A DNA stretch of 64,000 nt from Ahaetulla prasina (GCF_028640845.1 NC_080540.1:231659794-231723793); one strand, 5' to 3'; shown: positions 10,077 to 21,045, numbered from the stretch's first letter. Translations and numbers: made by a program. Notes: generated from the letters alone by a model not told the origin.

Positions 10077-10220
10077 TTATTTTTTCTTCAACTTGAGCTC
10101 AGCTCCTGGTGGTTTTACAGACACGTCCATGTGGTTTTCTTGGCAGCTACATGGACGTGGTTTGCCATGGCCTTCTGTAACATATTTGGGATTGTCAAGA
10201 ATAGCCAGATTAAGACATGT
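10077..10220. repeat. Dispersed repeat with 11-bp hairpin
   Basis: Arms CACGTCCATGT (10122-10132) and ACATGGACGTG (10149-10159) are exact reverse complements across a 16-bp loop. The 'agctcctggtggttttacag' and 'tttgccatggccttct' blocks recall those near 4.3 and 27.85 kb, so it is probably a member of an old repeat family. Confidence 0.45.
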
Positions 10221-11079
10221 GTCAAACTGTCTCACCACTAAGAATAGGAATAGACGTTTGTGATAAAAATGTACTGAGAAAATAAAAAGAAAAACAAAAG
10301 CAGCACAAAAGTTAGACAAGGATTTTGACAGATACAGTAAGCCTAAAAACACCTGACATGGTTTATTTGGGAGCTACACAGCTTATTCTCCACAGACGAA
10401 GCAAAAGGATATAGTTGTAAAAATGAAATGGGGCCTTGGGGATATTTTTGTCATATACAATACATTGTAAGCAGTTCAAGTTTATTGGTTGGTGGAGTGG
10501 TAAGTGAAAGTGCTTTACAGCTCAATCCAGAAGGAACTTGAAAGCTTCATGGTTTCGGTAGGACTTATTTCTGCGTGAGCATTTTATAGTTGTGTGAACA
10601 GCAGTACTAGCAATATACTTTCAGGATTCAGCTAACGGACACTGTAAAAGTGTTAATACATCTGTTTTGTGTATTTAATAGGGCTGCATGGTACTTAAAC
10701 CAAAGGCAAAAAGCAACGCGAAAGAACTTTCTACCGACTTCGTATAACAAGGAGGTTTGTGTGGTTCTCTGAGTTTGTGCAGTTTTAGAGGGAGTTCAGA
10801 TAGCCCCAGGAAAAGTTGTGGCTGCTTTAAGGAGTTGTACCTGAATGCTCTCCAAAATACTTTTTTGCTTCAAATTTAAAGGGAAATACAGCCCTGGAAT
10901 TTAGAAATAAGTGGAGGAGGCTTCATAAACAAGTAAGAATGTTTGGAGAGGAACATGACTCTTTAAAATACAATTAAAGACAAATAATGGCTGAAATAAT
11001 GGGATGGAATAAATGAATGAAATGTCTTTACAGAGAAATTCCCCTTAAAATGTTCCGTGTGCTCAGGAATTGTGGTGGT
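10221..11079. other. Low-repeat noncoding sequence
   Basis: No microsatellite, transposon end or coding signature recognised; AT-rich with mixed composition. Confidence 0.4.
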
Positions 11080-11285
11080 TAGAATGCAGTATTGCAGGCT
11101 GACTCTGCCCACAGCCAGCAGTTCAATCCTGAAGATTGACTTAGCCTTCCATCCTTCTGAGGCCTTCTGAGGTAAAATGAGGACCCAGAGTGTTAGGGGA
11201 AATATGCTGACTCTGTAAATTGCTCAGAGAGGGCTGTAAAGCACTGTAAAGCTGTATATAAGTGTAAGTGCTTTTGCTATTTAGG
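11080..11285 (+). mobile_element. tRNA-derived SINE, second subfamily
   Basis: Forward SINE: head 'tggtggttagaatgcag', B-box-like 'agttcaatcctga', then 'cagccttccatccttctgag' minus its first bases, 'taaaatgaggacccag', and the tail 'agagagggctgtaaagcact' ending in 'gcttttgctattt'. An internal duplication of GGCCTTCTGA is visible. Other copies lie at 54.58, 54.99 and 56.48 kb. Confidence 0.8.
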
Positions 11286-11988
11286 GCAGAGAAAACTGCT
11301 CCCGTTGCATACGAAAAACATTTAGATTCTGTTTAGTGAAGAACTCGAAAAATTGTCATCATTTTCTTCATCAGTTCTCAAAAGACAGGCCTGTCAAATT
11401 AAAAACAATTGGTGCTTGTTTTTGTGGCATGGATGGGAGAAGAAAAAAACAAAAGAATCCACCAATAAGGAATTATATTCACCAAAATAAACCTGCCCGT
11501 CCTGGTGGGCCACATAGAGGAAGGGAATGAAATCCAGAAAGGATTTCTTAAACCAGCTTTGTTTCTGATTTATTTACGTGCAGATTCACACAAACCTCTA
11601 AAGGCTGCTATGCAGGAAAGCCCATGATAAGACAGAACAAAGTGTCTACATCTAAGACCCTTAAACATCAACATTACTGAATCAAGCTGCATGCAAAATC
11701 ACATATTTCTGGCTGTTCGTGCAATTAAATAGCCTGGCTAAACAGATGCAAGCGCACTCACACAATTTCTTCCCCGGGGATAAAGGCAAGCTGTCTTGGC
11801 CTCCGGGGTTTGAGAGATTAATCATGATTCTCTAGCAAGACACAGAGCAACATTTAGCCTCTTAGGAGACCACAAGCTGCCTCATTAGCGTTCTGGACTC
11901 TGTTGCCGTCTCTCCTCTTTTCAGCCTCTACATATAGGAGGGTCTTTGCAGATTATATCACAGGACTTCCACCTATGACGGTGTACAC
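11286..11988. other. Low-repeat block, candidate conserved noncoding element
   Basis: No repeat signature. The part at about 11690-11905 is notable for a mixed-composition run with ATTAATCATGATT, CCCCGGGGA and CTGCCTCATTAGC motifs in otherwise AT-rich DNA. Regulatory function is inference only; the 64-codon frame at 11336-11530 has no recognisable content. Confidence 0.2.
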
Positions 11989-12110
11989 CAGAGGCGTCCA
12001 ACCTTGGCAACATTGAGACCTCTGGACTTCAGCTCCCAGAATTCCCCAGCGAGCCATTCTGGGAATTGAAGTCCACATATCTTAAAGTTACCATGATTGG
12101 ACACCCCCCG
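11989..12110. mobile_element. hAT-type foldback MITE
   Basis: Ends CAGAGGCGTCCAACC and GGACACCCCCCG are near-complementary. GTGTACAC flanks both sides (11981-11988 and 12111-12118), an exact 8-bp target duplication. The body is a foldback around 'ctcccagaattccccag'. Copies of the same family are at 17.0, 17.46, 41.5 and 61.6/62.1 kb. Confidence 0.85.
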
Positions 12111-12118
12111 GTGTACAC

Positions 12119-13320
12119 AATTTCCAGCTCATGGAGCTGAGGCCTGATAACTGTCAGCACCTAATCAGAAACACACTTCAGAATCAGGAAGTGACTCTAT
12201 CCAGGCATAAAAGTAAATCAAGTATATCACGTTTTTTTCATGCTAAGCCTTTTGCTATTGAAAAATCAAACCATAGGAAGATAGTGGCACGATCAGCTCC
12301 TGCATGCAGTTCAACTTCCTGCTTCTCTGGGTCAATCAAACCATCGATCACCGGCTTCATTGAAGAGGCAGGCACATTGTTCCCAAATCACTAGCAATAA
12401 CTGTAAAATCAAACGAATCATTTTTCAGTTGCTTCTCTCTTTTGTTCAGCGATGGTGACTGGTTTCAAAATGGTGGCTGCAACCCGATGATCAACACGTT
12501 GCCCCATTTTAACATACTTTGCATGCACAATACACACACAAATAGGGACAAAGCTTCCGTTGTCCAGTTGTGCCTGCCATTTTGTAGCCAGAAACTATGG
12601 CTAAGAACCTGTTTCCACTGATCTTCCACATCTTCCTCAAAGTGTTTTAGTTTCCTGTGTTATATTCTGTAGTTGCATCTGTGAGTCCTTGATTAATACA
12701 CTTAGAAGGGGGGGACGACGACAAACTGAAGATTGAAGGGAGAAAAAGACTTAGACAGCTTTTGTGTCAATGGTCTCCCAGAACAGAAAACTTTAAAATG
12801 AAAGGATTTTTTTTTTTAATGAAGTGCTTTTCAGAATTCAAGCTTCTTAAAGCTTGCAGCCTGTTTATTACACTACGGACTTCACTTGTTTTATATAGAG
12901 GAATAAGGGACTGACTCATGTTGAAAATCAACCGCTAATTAATACTTTCTCCTTTGGGAAGACTCTTGTTTCTCTTAAAATAGCTTCTGTTGTTATTATT
13001 TAAAGAAGTCTTTCATCTCCAACTCTGCATAAAGTTTATTCTCCCTCTTAATATATATTTCATTTTCAGTAACTAAAATGTTCATTTTGCTTATCAAGCA
13101 GGAAATAATATGGAAGAGATGATGACAAACAGAATAGCTAAACAGTAAATTTTCACTATAACATTACAGCAATCTTGTTATTCCTGAATTAGAGAAAGCA
13201 CACCTGCTATGATTCTCTCACTTTGTGCCAAAAAGACATTATCTGGTGTATATAGATATACATGCACACACTTACAAACACATACTGAAAAAAAAAAATT
13301 AAGAATAGGGCATTTGTGTG
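12119..13320. other. Low-repeat noncoding sequence
   Basis: No transposon ends or gene recognised. An 87-codon frame at 12131-12394 has no familiar motif. Confidence 0.35.
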
Positions 13321-13363
13321 TGAGAGAAAGAGAGGGAGGGAGGGATGGAGGGAGAGAGACCAG
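13321..13363. repeat. GA/GGGA-rich simple repeat
   Basis: Purine run of GAGA and GGGA units followed by a mixed sequence; it generates low-complexity frames on both strands. Confidence 0.8.
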
Positions 13364-13501
13364 TTTAGTGTGTTGCACTGTAGGGAGTTATTAGGAAGAC
13401 ATGGAAGAAGGTCAGTTCCCATTTAGTGAGAAGGAAGTTGAGGAGAGAATAGAATGACACTCCAGGCCATTTACCAAGTATAAGACACCAATAGTTTGGG
13501 G

Positions 13502-13751
13502 CAGGGGTAAAATCTACTTACAGTCCTTACTGGTTTGGAAGTGCACACACGGCATCACGTGTGTGCGCCGACCCTCTGCGCATGCGCAGAGAGTAAAAAA
13601 AGGTTGCTTCCTGGTTAAAACCAGGAAGTAATGATGACGGGGTGTGTGGGCGGAGCCTTGAGCCGCCATCGCTACCGGTTCTACCAAACCACTGGCCGTC
13701 ATCACTACCGGCTTGGCCGAACCGGTCTGAACCAGGAGCATTTCACCCCTG
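13502..13751. mobile_element. hAT-type MITE, ACCGGT family
   Basis: Ends CAGGGGTAAAATC and CATTTCACCCCTG form terminal inverted repeats. Inside are 'ctctgcgcatgcgcagag', a perfect 18-bp palindrome, and repeated ACCGGTT blocks. No target duplication could be matched. The reverse-strand frame 13514-13993 is a shadow. Confidence 0.7.
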
Positions 13752-14469
13752 GAGATGATGGATTCATAGCGGAAGGCTACTGGAAACCAATGCCCACATG
13801 GGAAGGGCAAGACTAACAAAGACAGTGAGAGAATTGCAACAACATTGAGACCTGCTTGGAGGGCAATGCCTATTGGTACAAGGCTAAGCCAATTGTGAGG
13901 CAAAGCAGGAGGAGTTGGCAAGGGGATGGTGTGCACGGTCCCAGTTTTCAGCACCCAGGACAAGGTTGCTTTTTCTGAAGATGGGAAGTCCATTTGCCCT
14001 TCAGTGCTAGAGCTTAGACAGTTTCAAGCTTATCATCAATATCGTGAGCTGATTGGCTCATCTGTCTGCATTCCTTTAGTCTCCTTGATCACTGCATATA
14101 TGAAGATACTCAGTAGTAGAAGCAGTACCAAAATTTCCAAAGACCTGTTAATAGGTCAGGGTTTGTAGCTGTAGGTATGAAGTTCGGGAGTTAGATGGAT
14201 TGCGCAGTCATGATTTGGAACCAATGGCTCTTGCTTCTATTTCTGCCTCCCTAGTGACTCTCTTTGCATGACAATATTGGGAGAGCATTTTCCACACCAG
14301 TGCTTTGTCTCCCAACCTCTAACAAAAATAAAATGGGGGTGAGTTATATAGATGAAAGTGGGATATTTGAAGAATTGTATACTTCAAGAATTGATTGCTT
14401 TCTTTGTCTGGGGCGGTGGTCAAGATGGGAGCAGGGTGTCAATTGACTTCTGACGGACCATGGGAGATA
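13752..14469. other. Unassigned noncoding sequence
   Basis: Several 60-80 codon frames without familiar motif; no repeat end recognised. Confidence 0.35.
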
Positions 14470-14990
14470 TGGCAGGAAGCCACACTCAGAGAAGCTGGAA
14501 TTGTATATCGGACTGATCCTCCATCCATCTTTCAGTCCTCATCCCAAAAACCAGGGGGTTTATAGTTGGACCCCCAAGAGTGACTATTGCTATCGAATGT
14601 GAGTGCTGTCTGGAATAAAACCATTCTCATTATGATAGATATATGGATGAGAAGGCAGAGTTGACCTATATCACCAAAATGTGGATGGGGAAGGACTGAG
14701 GAGAACTGCCAACCCAGGTTTTGGATTTGGCACCAGCCATGATCCCAAGCGTAGGATAAGGGGGATAGCTGTTGCCATCCATGAGACTTTGCTGGTATCC
14801 ATAGAAGCTATTCAGCAAATAATCAGGTATGAGACCATGTAATGGTGATAGTAGGCTACAGCTTGGTTAGGCTTTAAAAAGTCCTGAACTAAAGTAGCAT
14901 TTTTCTGAAATGTGACCAAAATTCCAGGAAGATTGCTGTTTGACCTGCAATGATTTAATAAATTAAGAAATGTAACCAACCCTTTCCTGG
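14470..14990 (+). mobile_element. Decayed L2/CR1-group LINE, endonuclease region
   Basis: Read with stops and frame changes, the forward strand resembles the apurinic-type endonuclease start of an L2/CR1-group ORF2: a VSAVWNKTILI segment near 14600, then a TYITKMWMG segment near 14670 that matches the 'TETW' position. No intact frame remains. The assignment is by motif order only. Confidence 0.4.
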
Positions 14991-16194
14991 ACCCTATAGG
15001 TCAAAAATATCTATTTGATAAGGAGTAAGATGAGATTGAAAAATCAGTTGTCAAGGTGGTTCCTTGAGGGGCTAAATAAGAATAAAGAGAAAGCAGACCT
15101 TGTTGTTATGCTGCTCACATGTTAATTAAACCACATAAAGATTGTGAGGACATGCTATACTCGACAAAGCAGTTGGAACTCCAAGCAACAAGATGACCTC
15201 TAGAAGGATTCTTTGATGGAAATTGCCGTTTAACAGGCACTTATTTTCTAACGGTGGCTATTTTTGGTTTATCCCTCCTTCAGAATACAAACTGTGCTTT
15301 CTAGTCTCTCTCAGTCCTTGCCTTTTGAACAGAGAACGATCCTTTATGGATTGTATCTATTCTGCCACAACATTCTGCTAGAAAGTCAAGCTCAGCTGAA
15401 ATGCTGCTGTTTCATATCAATGAGGCTCCATAGAATGGGTGGATTTGTATTGCTGTAACCCAGGGAAGGGAATTTGGCCAAATACCTGCTCCTGCTGTGC
15501 TTGGCAGGAAGAGGTTGAGTTAAAACTCAAAGACCAAAGAAAAGAGTAGATGGCTCTGCTTACAACTGGCAATAGTTTAGAAACACTTTCTTTGTTCTTC
15601 TCTTCAAAATGCAGAGACAGAGTGGAAAGTAAGATCAAAAGTGACAACTTTCATAACTTTTCTTCCGTTTAAACCTTTTAAAGGTTTTACATCACCATGA
15701 AGCTCACTTTCAAGGAGAATAAGGAGGCTCTGCTTCTTAGCTTAAGCATGTCGAAAATATTCTGTACCCCTCAAAGTAGGAAGAAACTCTCTGTGCTTGT
15801 CTCCATGCTGCAGCTAATCTATATTTCCATACAATGAAAGTTGTCTGTAACTTCTATAGCTTTTAAATGCATATATGCAAAGCAAAATCTATTGGTTATA
15901 CTTTGGACCTATGCTTTCCTTTAAAACTCAAGTTTGCCTGCTCCATTCTAGAAAGTTTGTTAGAGGTGAAATGCAAGCTGGGCTCAGTCTGCTTGGTTAT
16001 CACAGCTGTGTGTAATAATAACCCATAGAGATTGGTTTTGTTAGAGGGAAATGTTATCCTTTTGAAATCACAACTTTGAAGCACTTTGTGACATTGAATT
16101 GGATGCCTTTGAATCAGTGGTGGTTCAGGCTGGATGGGTAGATGGCCCCATCCATCTACCCTGGTGCTATCATGTCCTATATAATCATCAATTT
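14991..16194. other. Low-repeat noncoding sequence
   Basis: No transposon ends or microsatellites recognised. Frames of 60-76 codons (15264, 15417, 15896) have no familiar motif. Confidence 0.35.
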
Positions 16195-16749
16195 TGTTGT
16201 GTCTGCGCCCCCCGAGCCAGGCCTCCTGCCAGAAAGTGACTTGGAGCTGGGCCTCCTGCCAGAAAGTGACTTGGAAAGTGAGCAGGAAGGGCCGTCAAGA
16301 CTTACCTCGGGAGCACCGGCTTCCCTGGCTCAGCTCCAGGAGCCAGAGGCAGGCCAGGTGGAAAAGATAACGAGGCCTCCGTCCCTGACTCTTTCCCCCC
16401 CCCAGGCCACGCCTTCAAACCCGGCTGATGGCAGTTAGGCTTGGTTGGACCCTAGGTTTTGTAGGCAGGAGAGGAGGGAACAACAGAAGCAGGGGTGGGG
16501 CAGGCCTAGGAAGTGCTGAGTCATGGAGCCACACCCCACAGGATATAAAGGCAAGAAGAGTTGCTGTGCCACTTTGTAGCAGGCAAATCAACTGATTAAT
16601 TAAGAGCTGGAGTTTGTTCCCGGGTGACTCATCGGCGTCGAGGGAGATAACAGAGACACTTGGCAGGCGCTCACTATTCTGCTGCCAGAGCTGATAGTGC
16701 CGGCTAATTAAGCCATCACTCGGACGTAGACAAAGGGGGGGACAGAACA
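16195..16749 (+). mobile_element. LTR with acidic U3 frame
   Basis: Starts TGTTGTG and ends GACAGAACA, like the copies at 8.73 and 63.42 kb. The 5' part reads as an open frame (PEPGLLPESDLE, then SEQEGPSRLTSGAP) to a stop near 16438. A 30-bp direct duplication at 16221/16251 keeps the frame. TATAAAG at 16544-16550 follows a CACCCCACAGGA block. Unlike the other two, flanks AATTT and GGTTT do not match, so the right end may be altered or internal sequence may follow. Confidence 0.65.
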
Positions 16750-17006
16750 GGTTTTTTGATGCCACATGCGTGCAAGAAAGGCACACCGATGAGCGAAGCG
16801 CGAGCATACACAGGCTCACATTTTTGGTTCTGGGCGAACTGCTTGTTATAACCGGCAGCAGCCCACCACTGCTTTGAATTGTGAAGGGGGGGTTGAAGGA
16901 CTGTTTGGAACTGTAATGGATCTTTTGAGATTGCATTTTTCTTTTTGTATATGGAAAAAGCTGAGTGTTGGGTGATAATTGATATTAATAGTTTTATCAT
17001 CAACAG
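16750..17006. other. Sequence downstream of the LTR, possibly retroelement interior
   Basis: G-rich, CpG-containing DNA (gatgagcgaagcgcgagc) unlike the AT-rich surroundings, directly after the LTR. It may be leader sequence of the same element, but no primer-binding site or gag frame is recognised. Confidence 0.3.
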
Positions 17007-17140
17007 CAGGGGTGTCCAACCTTGGCAACATTAAGACTTGTAGACTTCGACTCCCAGAATTCCCCAGCCAGCATGCTGTCTAGGGAATTCTGGGAGTTGA
17101 AGTCCACAAATCTTAACGTTGCCACATTTGGACACTCCTG
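17007..17140. mobile_element. hAT-type foldback MITE
   Basis: Starts CAGGGGTGTCCAACC and ends TTTGGACACTCCTG. The body folds on itself around 'ccagcatgctgtct'. Same family as the element at 11989. Flanking octamers do not match. Confidence 0.8.
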
Positions 17141-17454
17141 CCTTAACTGGTAAAATTCTTCTTTTCTAAAAGACTTGAGTGCTTGAGTCATACTAGGTAT
17201 AGCATCCTATATGATTAACATCTTTGACAGTAGAAGGAACTTTCCGACTGAATTGTAGACATAAACCGATTAACTCCAATTTCTGCTTACTACATGCTGC
17301 CATTTCACTGTTCAAAATCTACAACCTTTTTCCAATCAATGGAATTGAAATGAATTTACCAACAACCAAGCCTTCATTAAACTGGCAGCCAAGAACTGTT
17401 GGACAACATTTAGCTTGAGAACACTGAAATAGAAACAGGATCGTGGATGCTGTC
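17141..17454. other. Unassigned noncoding sequence
   Basis: Nothing recognised between two MITE copies. Confidence 0.35.
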
Positions 17455-17530
17455 TGCATGCTGTCTGGGGAATTCTGGGAGTCGAAGTCCACAAGTCCTA
17501 ATGTTGCCAAGGTTAGATACCCCAGATCTA
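17455..17530. mobile_element. Foldback MITE, half copy
   Basis: 'gcatgctgtctggggaattc' and the following 'cgaagtccacaag' match the right half of the foldback MITE at 17007-17140. The left half is missing. Confidence 0.65.
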
Positions 17531-17727
17531 CAATATTCCTGCCTTTCAGGACACTTCCAAGAGACACTCTGTTGTTATGCCTCATTCTTCTGCTACAAGT
17601 TTTTAGACAGGTTTGCCTGGAGAGAAATAAGTTCACATTTTGCTGCTTTTTTTTAAAAAAAAGGTGGCTTTTCTTTCTCATTTCTCCCTACATTTTCTTA
17701 TCCACTTTTAATTATATTCACCTAAAC

Positions 17728-17897
17728 CAGTTGTGGGTTGCCCCCACTTCAGAGCAGTTCTATAGAACCAGTAGTAAAACCGGCGAGAGGCTCTGCCCAC
17801 TGACCCGAATATCATCAAAAGCGATCTGCGCATGCGCAGAAGAGCACACGCGGGCACGATGCGAACCAGTAGTCAAGGTAAGTAGAACCCATCCCTG
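17728..17897. mobile_element. hAT-type MITE, ACCGGT family
   Basis: Starts CAGTTGTGGGTTGCC and ends CCCATCCCTG. Flanks ACCTAAAC (17720-17727) and ACCTTAAC (17898-17905) agree at 7 of 8 positions. The interior carries 'ctgcgcatgcgcagaag', the same palindromic block as the copy at 13502. Confidence 0.7.
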
Positions 17898-17905
17898 ACC
17901 TTAAC

Positions 17906-18400
17906 CTTATCTTAGTTGCAGCACAGTTCCCACAGTTGAATATCATAATTTTTGTGATGAAATTTTGTCAGAAATTCTACAGTTCTTTGACTCATATGAT
18001 TTGGTCTTGTTCAGTTATAGCTTTGTTTTGGTCTCTAATCACAATACAGCTTAGGAAAGAAATATATTACTTAAAGATGTAAATGTGGTGTTAACATTTT
18101 TCATCTCTCAAAGAATGTGCTGAACTGGGGCAGCCATTGTCTTTTGACAGACTTTGTGCCCTGAACCACTTATCTTTCAAAAGAGAGTTAGTTACTGTAC
18201 ATCGAAACATTTAATCCCAGATTTTGACTTTCATACTGAAGTTAATACATCATGGTGACTTGCCAATGTTCCCACATCCTTTCCTGGTTGTTCTGATGGA
18301 AAGGAGGATGGCATCGGCCTTCCCTGCATAGGATCACATTTGTGCCAGATTTGCACAAATCTGTTGAAGTCTGGTTTTCAAATCTTACGATTTCTAAGTA
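17906..18400. other. Unassigned noncoding sequence
   Basis: No repeat or gene recognised. Confidence 0.35.
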
Positions 18401-18735
18401 AAGGTAAAGGTTCCCCTTGCACATATGCTAGTTGTTCCTGAATCTAGGGGGAGTACTTATCTCCGTTTCAAAGCCAAAGAGCCAGGGCTGTCCAAAGACA
18501 TCTCCGTGGTCATGTGGCCGGTATGACTAAATGCCAAAGGCACAAAAAATGCTATTACCTTCCCACCAAAGGTGGTCCCTATTTTTCTACTTGCTTTCAA
18601 ACTGCTAGGCTGGCAGAAGCTGGGACAAGTAACGGGAGCCTATCCCGTTACGCAGCACTAGGGATTCGAACCGCTGAACTGCCAACCTTTCAATATATAA
18701 GCTCAGCATCTTAGCCACTGAGCCACTGCGTCCCT
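18401..18735 (-). mobile_element. Sauria SINE
   Basis: Reverse-oriented, near full length. The tail AAGGTAAAGGTTCCCC at the left is the reverse complement of the ACCTTT-type BovB-related end. The middle has 'catctccgtggtcatgtggc' in variant form, and the tRNA-like head 'gccactgagccactgcgtcc' lies at the right, with the B box inside 'gggattcgaaccgc'. Sauria SINEs are specific to squamates and are mobilised by BovB LINEs. Confidence 0.9.
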
Positions 18736-19142
18736 CTCTAAATTTTACATACAATTTCTACATTTGTCTTATTGGGTTTAGAAAATCAACCCCACAAAAA
18801 ATTGTGGATAGGATTTCAGCTGCAGTACGGTGAAATCAGTGGGATTAGAGTCTGAATTTGCCTACTTAAAAGAAAATCCCCCTTAAAATCTGTTGGCTCC
18901 CAATTAAAATGAGAGCTACAGCACTAGAGTTTAATCACAATATAGGAGAGCCACTCTGAACAGTGAGACTTGCTTTTTAAATGATATTCCTATCCGTTAT
19001 TAAAGCAAGGAATAAGTAAAGCAAAATCCATAATTTTGGAACAAGACAGTTATTCATCACTCTTTTGTTCTGCAAGAGAATAATACTAAAGTTCTTCTCC
19101 TGGATAGGTTTGTTCCAGATCACCAGAATGTGATTTTGGAGT
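18736..19142. other. Unassigned noncoding sequence
   Basis: No repeat or gene recognised. Confidence 0.35.
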
Positions 19143-19290
19143 TATACAAATGCATGCCTATGGAGATTCTCAGTTGTCCAGGTCATGGTTGTCCCAAAGA
19201 TGCATTTTCAGGAGGCAACTGGGCTTCCTTGTTTTTCTTTGAACGTTTCGCTTCTCATCCAAGAAGCTTCTTCAGCTCTGACTGAACGGT
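19143..19290 (-). repeat. Dispersed repeat with GATGAG...CGAAACG motif
   Basis: Reverse strand reads 'gaagaagcttcttggatgag' then AAGCGAAACGTTC, AAGAAAAACAAGGAAGCCC and a CCATGACCTGGACAACTG segment. A second, diverged copy lies at 20917-21045. The family looks like a retroelement terminal or internal repeat (Penelope-like elements are one possibility), but I cannot assign it firmly. Confidence 0.5.
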
Positions 19291-19510
19291 GGGGAATGGC
19301 AGGATTAATATTTCCTGCAGACAGTTGGTCATTTACATTCTTTTTAGAGAGCTGTTGAGGCCACTTGGAGGTTTATTTGTCTCCTCAGGGTCACCTGAGT
19401 AGTGCAAATGGGGTGCGACGCCTTTTTGGTTGCAGGATGTTTTCCTGTTGAAGACAGGCAGTGGCTGTTGGGGATGAGTCTGTGCTGTATGCATCTCAAA
19501 CTGAAGCGCA
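19291..19510. other. Spacer between repeat and LINE tail
   Basis: Moderate-complexity sequence that may belong to the same unknown repeat as 19143-19290. Nothing else recognised. Confidence 0.3.
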
Positions 19511-19575
19511 AATAGAATAGAATAGAATAGAATAGAACAGAATAAAATAAAATAGAATAGAATAGAATAGAATTT
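19511..19575 (-). repeat. (AATAG)n microsatellite at LINE 3' end
   Basis: About thirteen AATAG/AATAA units abutting the 3' end of the reverse-strand LINE at 19576. On the reverse strand it reads as CTATT, the same array that follows CR1 copies. Confidence 0.95.
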
Positions 19576-20880
19576 ATTGGCCAGGTTTGATTGGACACAC
19601 AAGGAATTTGTCTTGGTACATATGCTGTCAGTTTACATAAAAGAAAAAGAAAAAAAAACCTTCATCAAAGGTACAACATTTACAACACAAATGATGGTCA
19701 TAGGTTGCAATTTAACCCTTAATGATAGCAACAAAAAGTTACAGTCATACAGTCATAAGTGGAAAGAGATTGGTGATGAAAACGATGAGAAGATTAATAG
19801 TAGTGTAGATTTAGTAAATAGTTTGACAGTTTTAAGGGAATTTAGCAGAGTGATGGCCTTTGGGAAAAAACTGTTCTTGTGTCTAGTTGTTCTGGTGTGC
19901 AGTGCTCTATAGCATCGTTTTGATGGTAGGAGTTGCAACAGTTTATGTCCAGGATGTGAGGGATCTGTAAATATTTTCACGCCCCTCTTCTTGATTCGTG
20001 CAGTATACAGGTCCTCAGTGGAAGGCAGGTTGTTAGCAATTATTTTTTCTGCAGTTCTAATTATCCTCTGAAGTCTGTGTCTTTCTTGTTAGGTTGCAGA
20101 ACCAAATCAGACAGTTATAGAAGTGCAAATGACAGACTCAATAATTCCTCTGTAGAACTGGATCAGTAGCTCCTTGGGCAGTTTGAGCTTTCTGAGTTGG
20201 CGCAGAAAGAACAGTCTTTGTTGTCCTTTTTTAATGATGTTTTTGATGTTAATTGTCCATTTTAGATCTTGCGATATGATAGAACCTAGAAATTTGAAGG
20301 TTTCTACTGTTGATACTGTGTTGTCAAGTATTGTGAGAGGTGGAAGTATGGAAGGGTTTCTCCTAAAGTCTACCACCATTTCTACAGTTTTGAGTGTGTT
20401 CAGTTCCAGATTGTTTTGGTTGTACCACAAGGCTAGTCGTTTGACCTCACGTCTATATGCGGATTCGTCATTGTCTCGAATGAGACCAATCACTTGTGTC
20501 ATCTGCGAACTTCAGTAGTTTAACAGATGGATTGTTGGAGATGCAGTCATTGGTATACAGAGAGAAGAGAAGTGGGGAGAGCACACAGCCTTGGGGGGCC
20601 CCTGTGCTAATTGTACAGGTATCTGATGTGATCCTGCTTAGCTTCACCTGCTGCTTCCTGTTTGTTAGGAAGCTTGTGCTCCACTTACAAGTCTGTTCCG
20701 GTACCTGTAGCTGGTTTAGCTTAGTTAGAAGAGTGTCTGGAATGATGGTATTGAATGCTGAACTAAAGTCTACAAAGAGGACCCTTGCATAGGTCTTTGG
20801 AGATTCAAGATGTTGTAAGATGTAGTGCAGATGTAGTCCTGTAGTCTGCAATTTTTCTGGAAATCTGTTCATACTCTCAC
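19576..20880 (-). mobile_element. LINE (Jockey superfamily), reverse transcriptase C-terminal half
   Basis: Reverse-strand non-LTR retrotransposon, 5'-truncated. The frame 20872-20468 holds reverse-transcriptase blocks: VDFSSAFNTIIP, then STGAPQGCVLSPLLFSLYTND, then KFADDT with the catalytic FADD at 20509-20498. After a frameshift the frame 20502-20107 continues with NTLKTVEMVVDFRR, FKFLGSIIS and QQRLFFLRQLRKL. Further decayed coding sequence (LLPSKRCYRALHTRTTRHKNSFFPKA) runs to about 19850, then a 3' UTR ending TTTATTGGCC next to an AATAG array. It belongs to the CR1/L2/Rex group; the exact family is not certain. It is not functional. Confidence 0.85.
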
Positions 20881-20916
20881 ACCATTCAAAGGGTATTCAT
20901 CCCAAAGTGCATAGCT

Positions 20917-21045
20917 AAACGTCTATGGAGATTCTTAGTCATCCAGGTCATGGTTCTCCCAAAGCTGCTTTTTCAGAAGGCAACTGGACTTTCTTGTTTT
21001 TCTTTGAAGATATTTTGCTTCTCATTCAAGATGCTTCTTCAGCTC
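20917..21045 (-). repeat. Second copy of the GATGAG...GAAACG repeat
   Basis: Same order of blocks as 19143-19290 (TATGGAGATTCTTAGTC, CCAGGTCATGG, TTCTTGTTTTTCTTTGAA, TTCTTCAGCTC) in the same orientation, but the GAAACG core is decayed. The two copies flank the 1.3-kb LINE as direct repeats. Confidence 0.6.

Noticed and set aside
13514..13993. 159-codon reverse frame as a gene
   Set aside because: It runs through a MITE and unassigned DNA, with no recognisable domain.
18401..18735. tRNA gene
   Set aside because: The tRNA-like part is the head of a Sauria SINE. It has B-box similarity but no full cloverleaf and is followed by SINE body.
19576..20880. Active retrotransposon
   Set aside because: The reverse-transcriptase frame is broken by at least one frameshift and the 5' half is missing.
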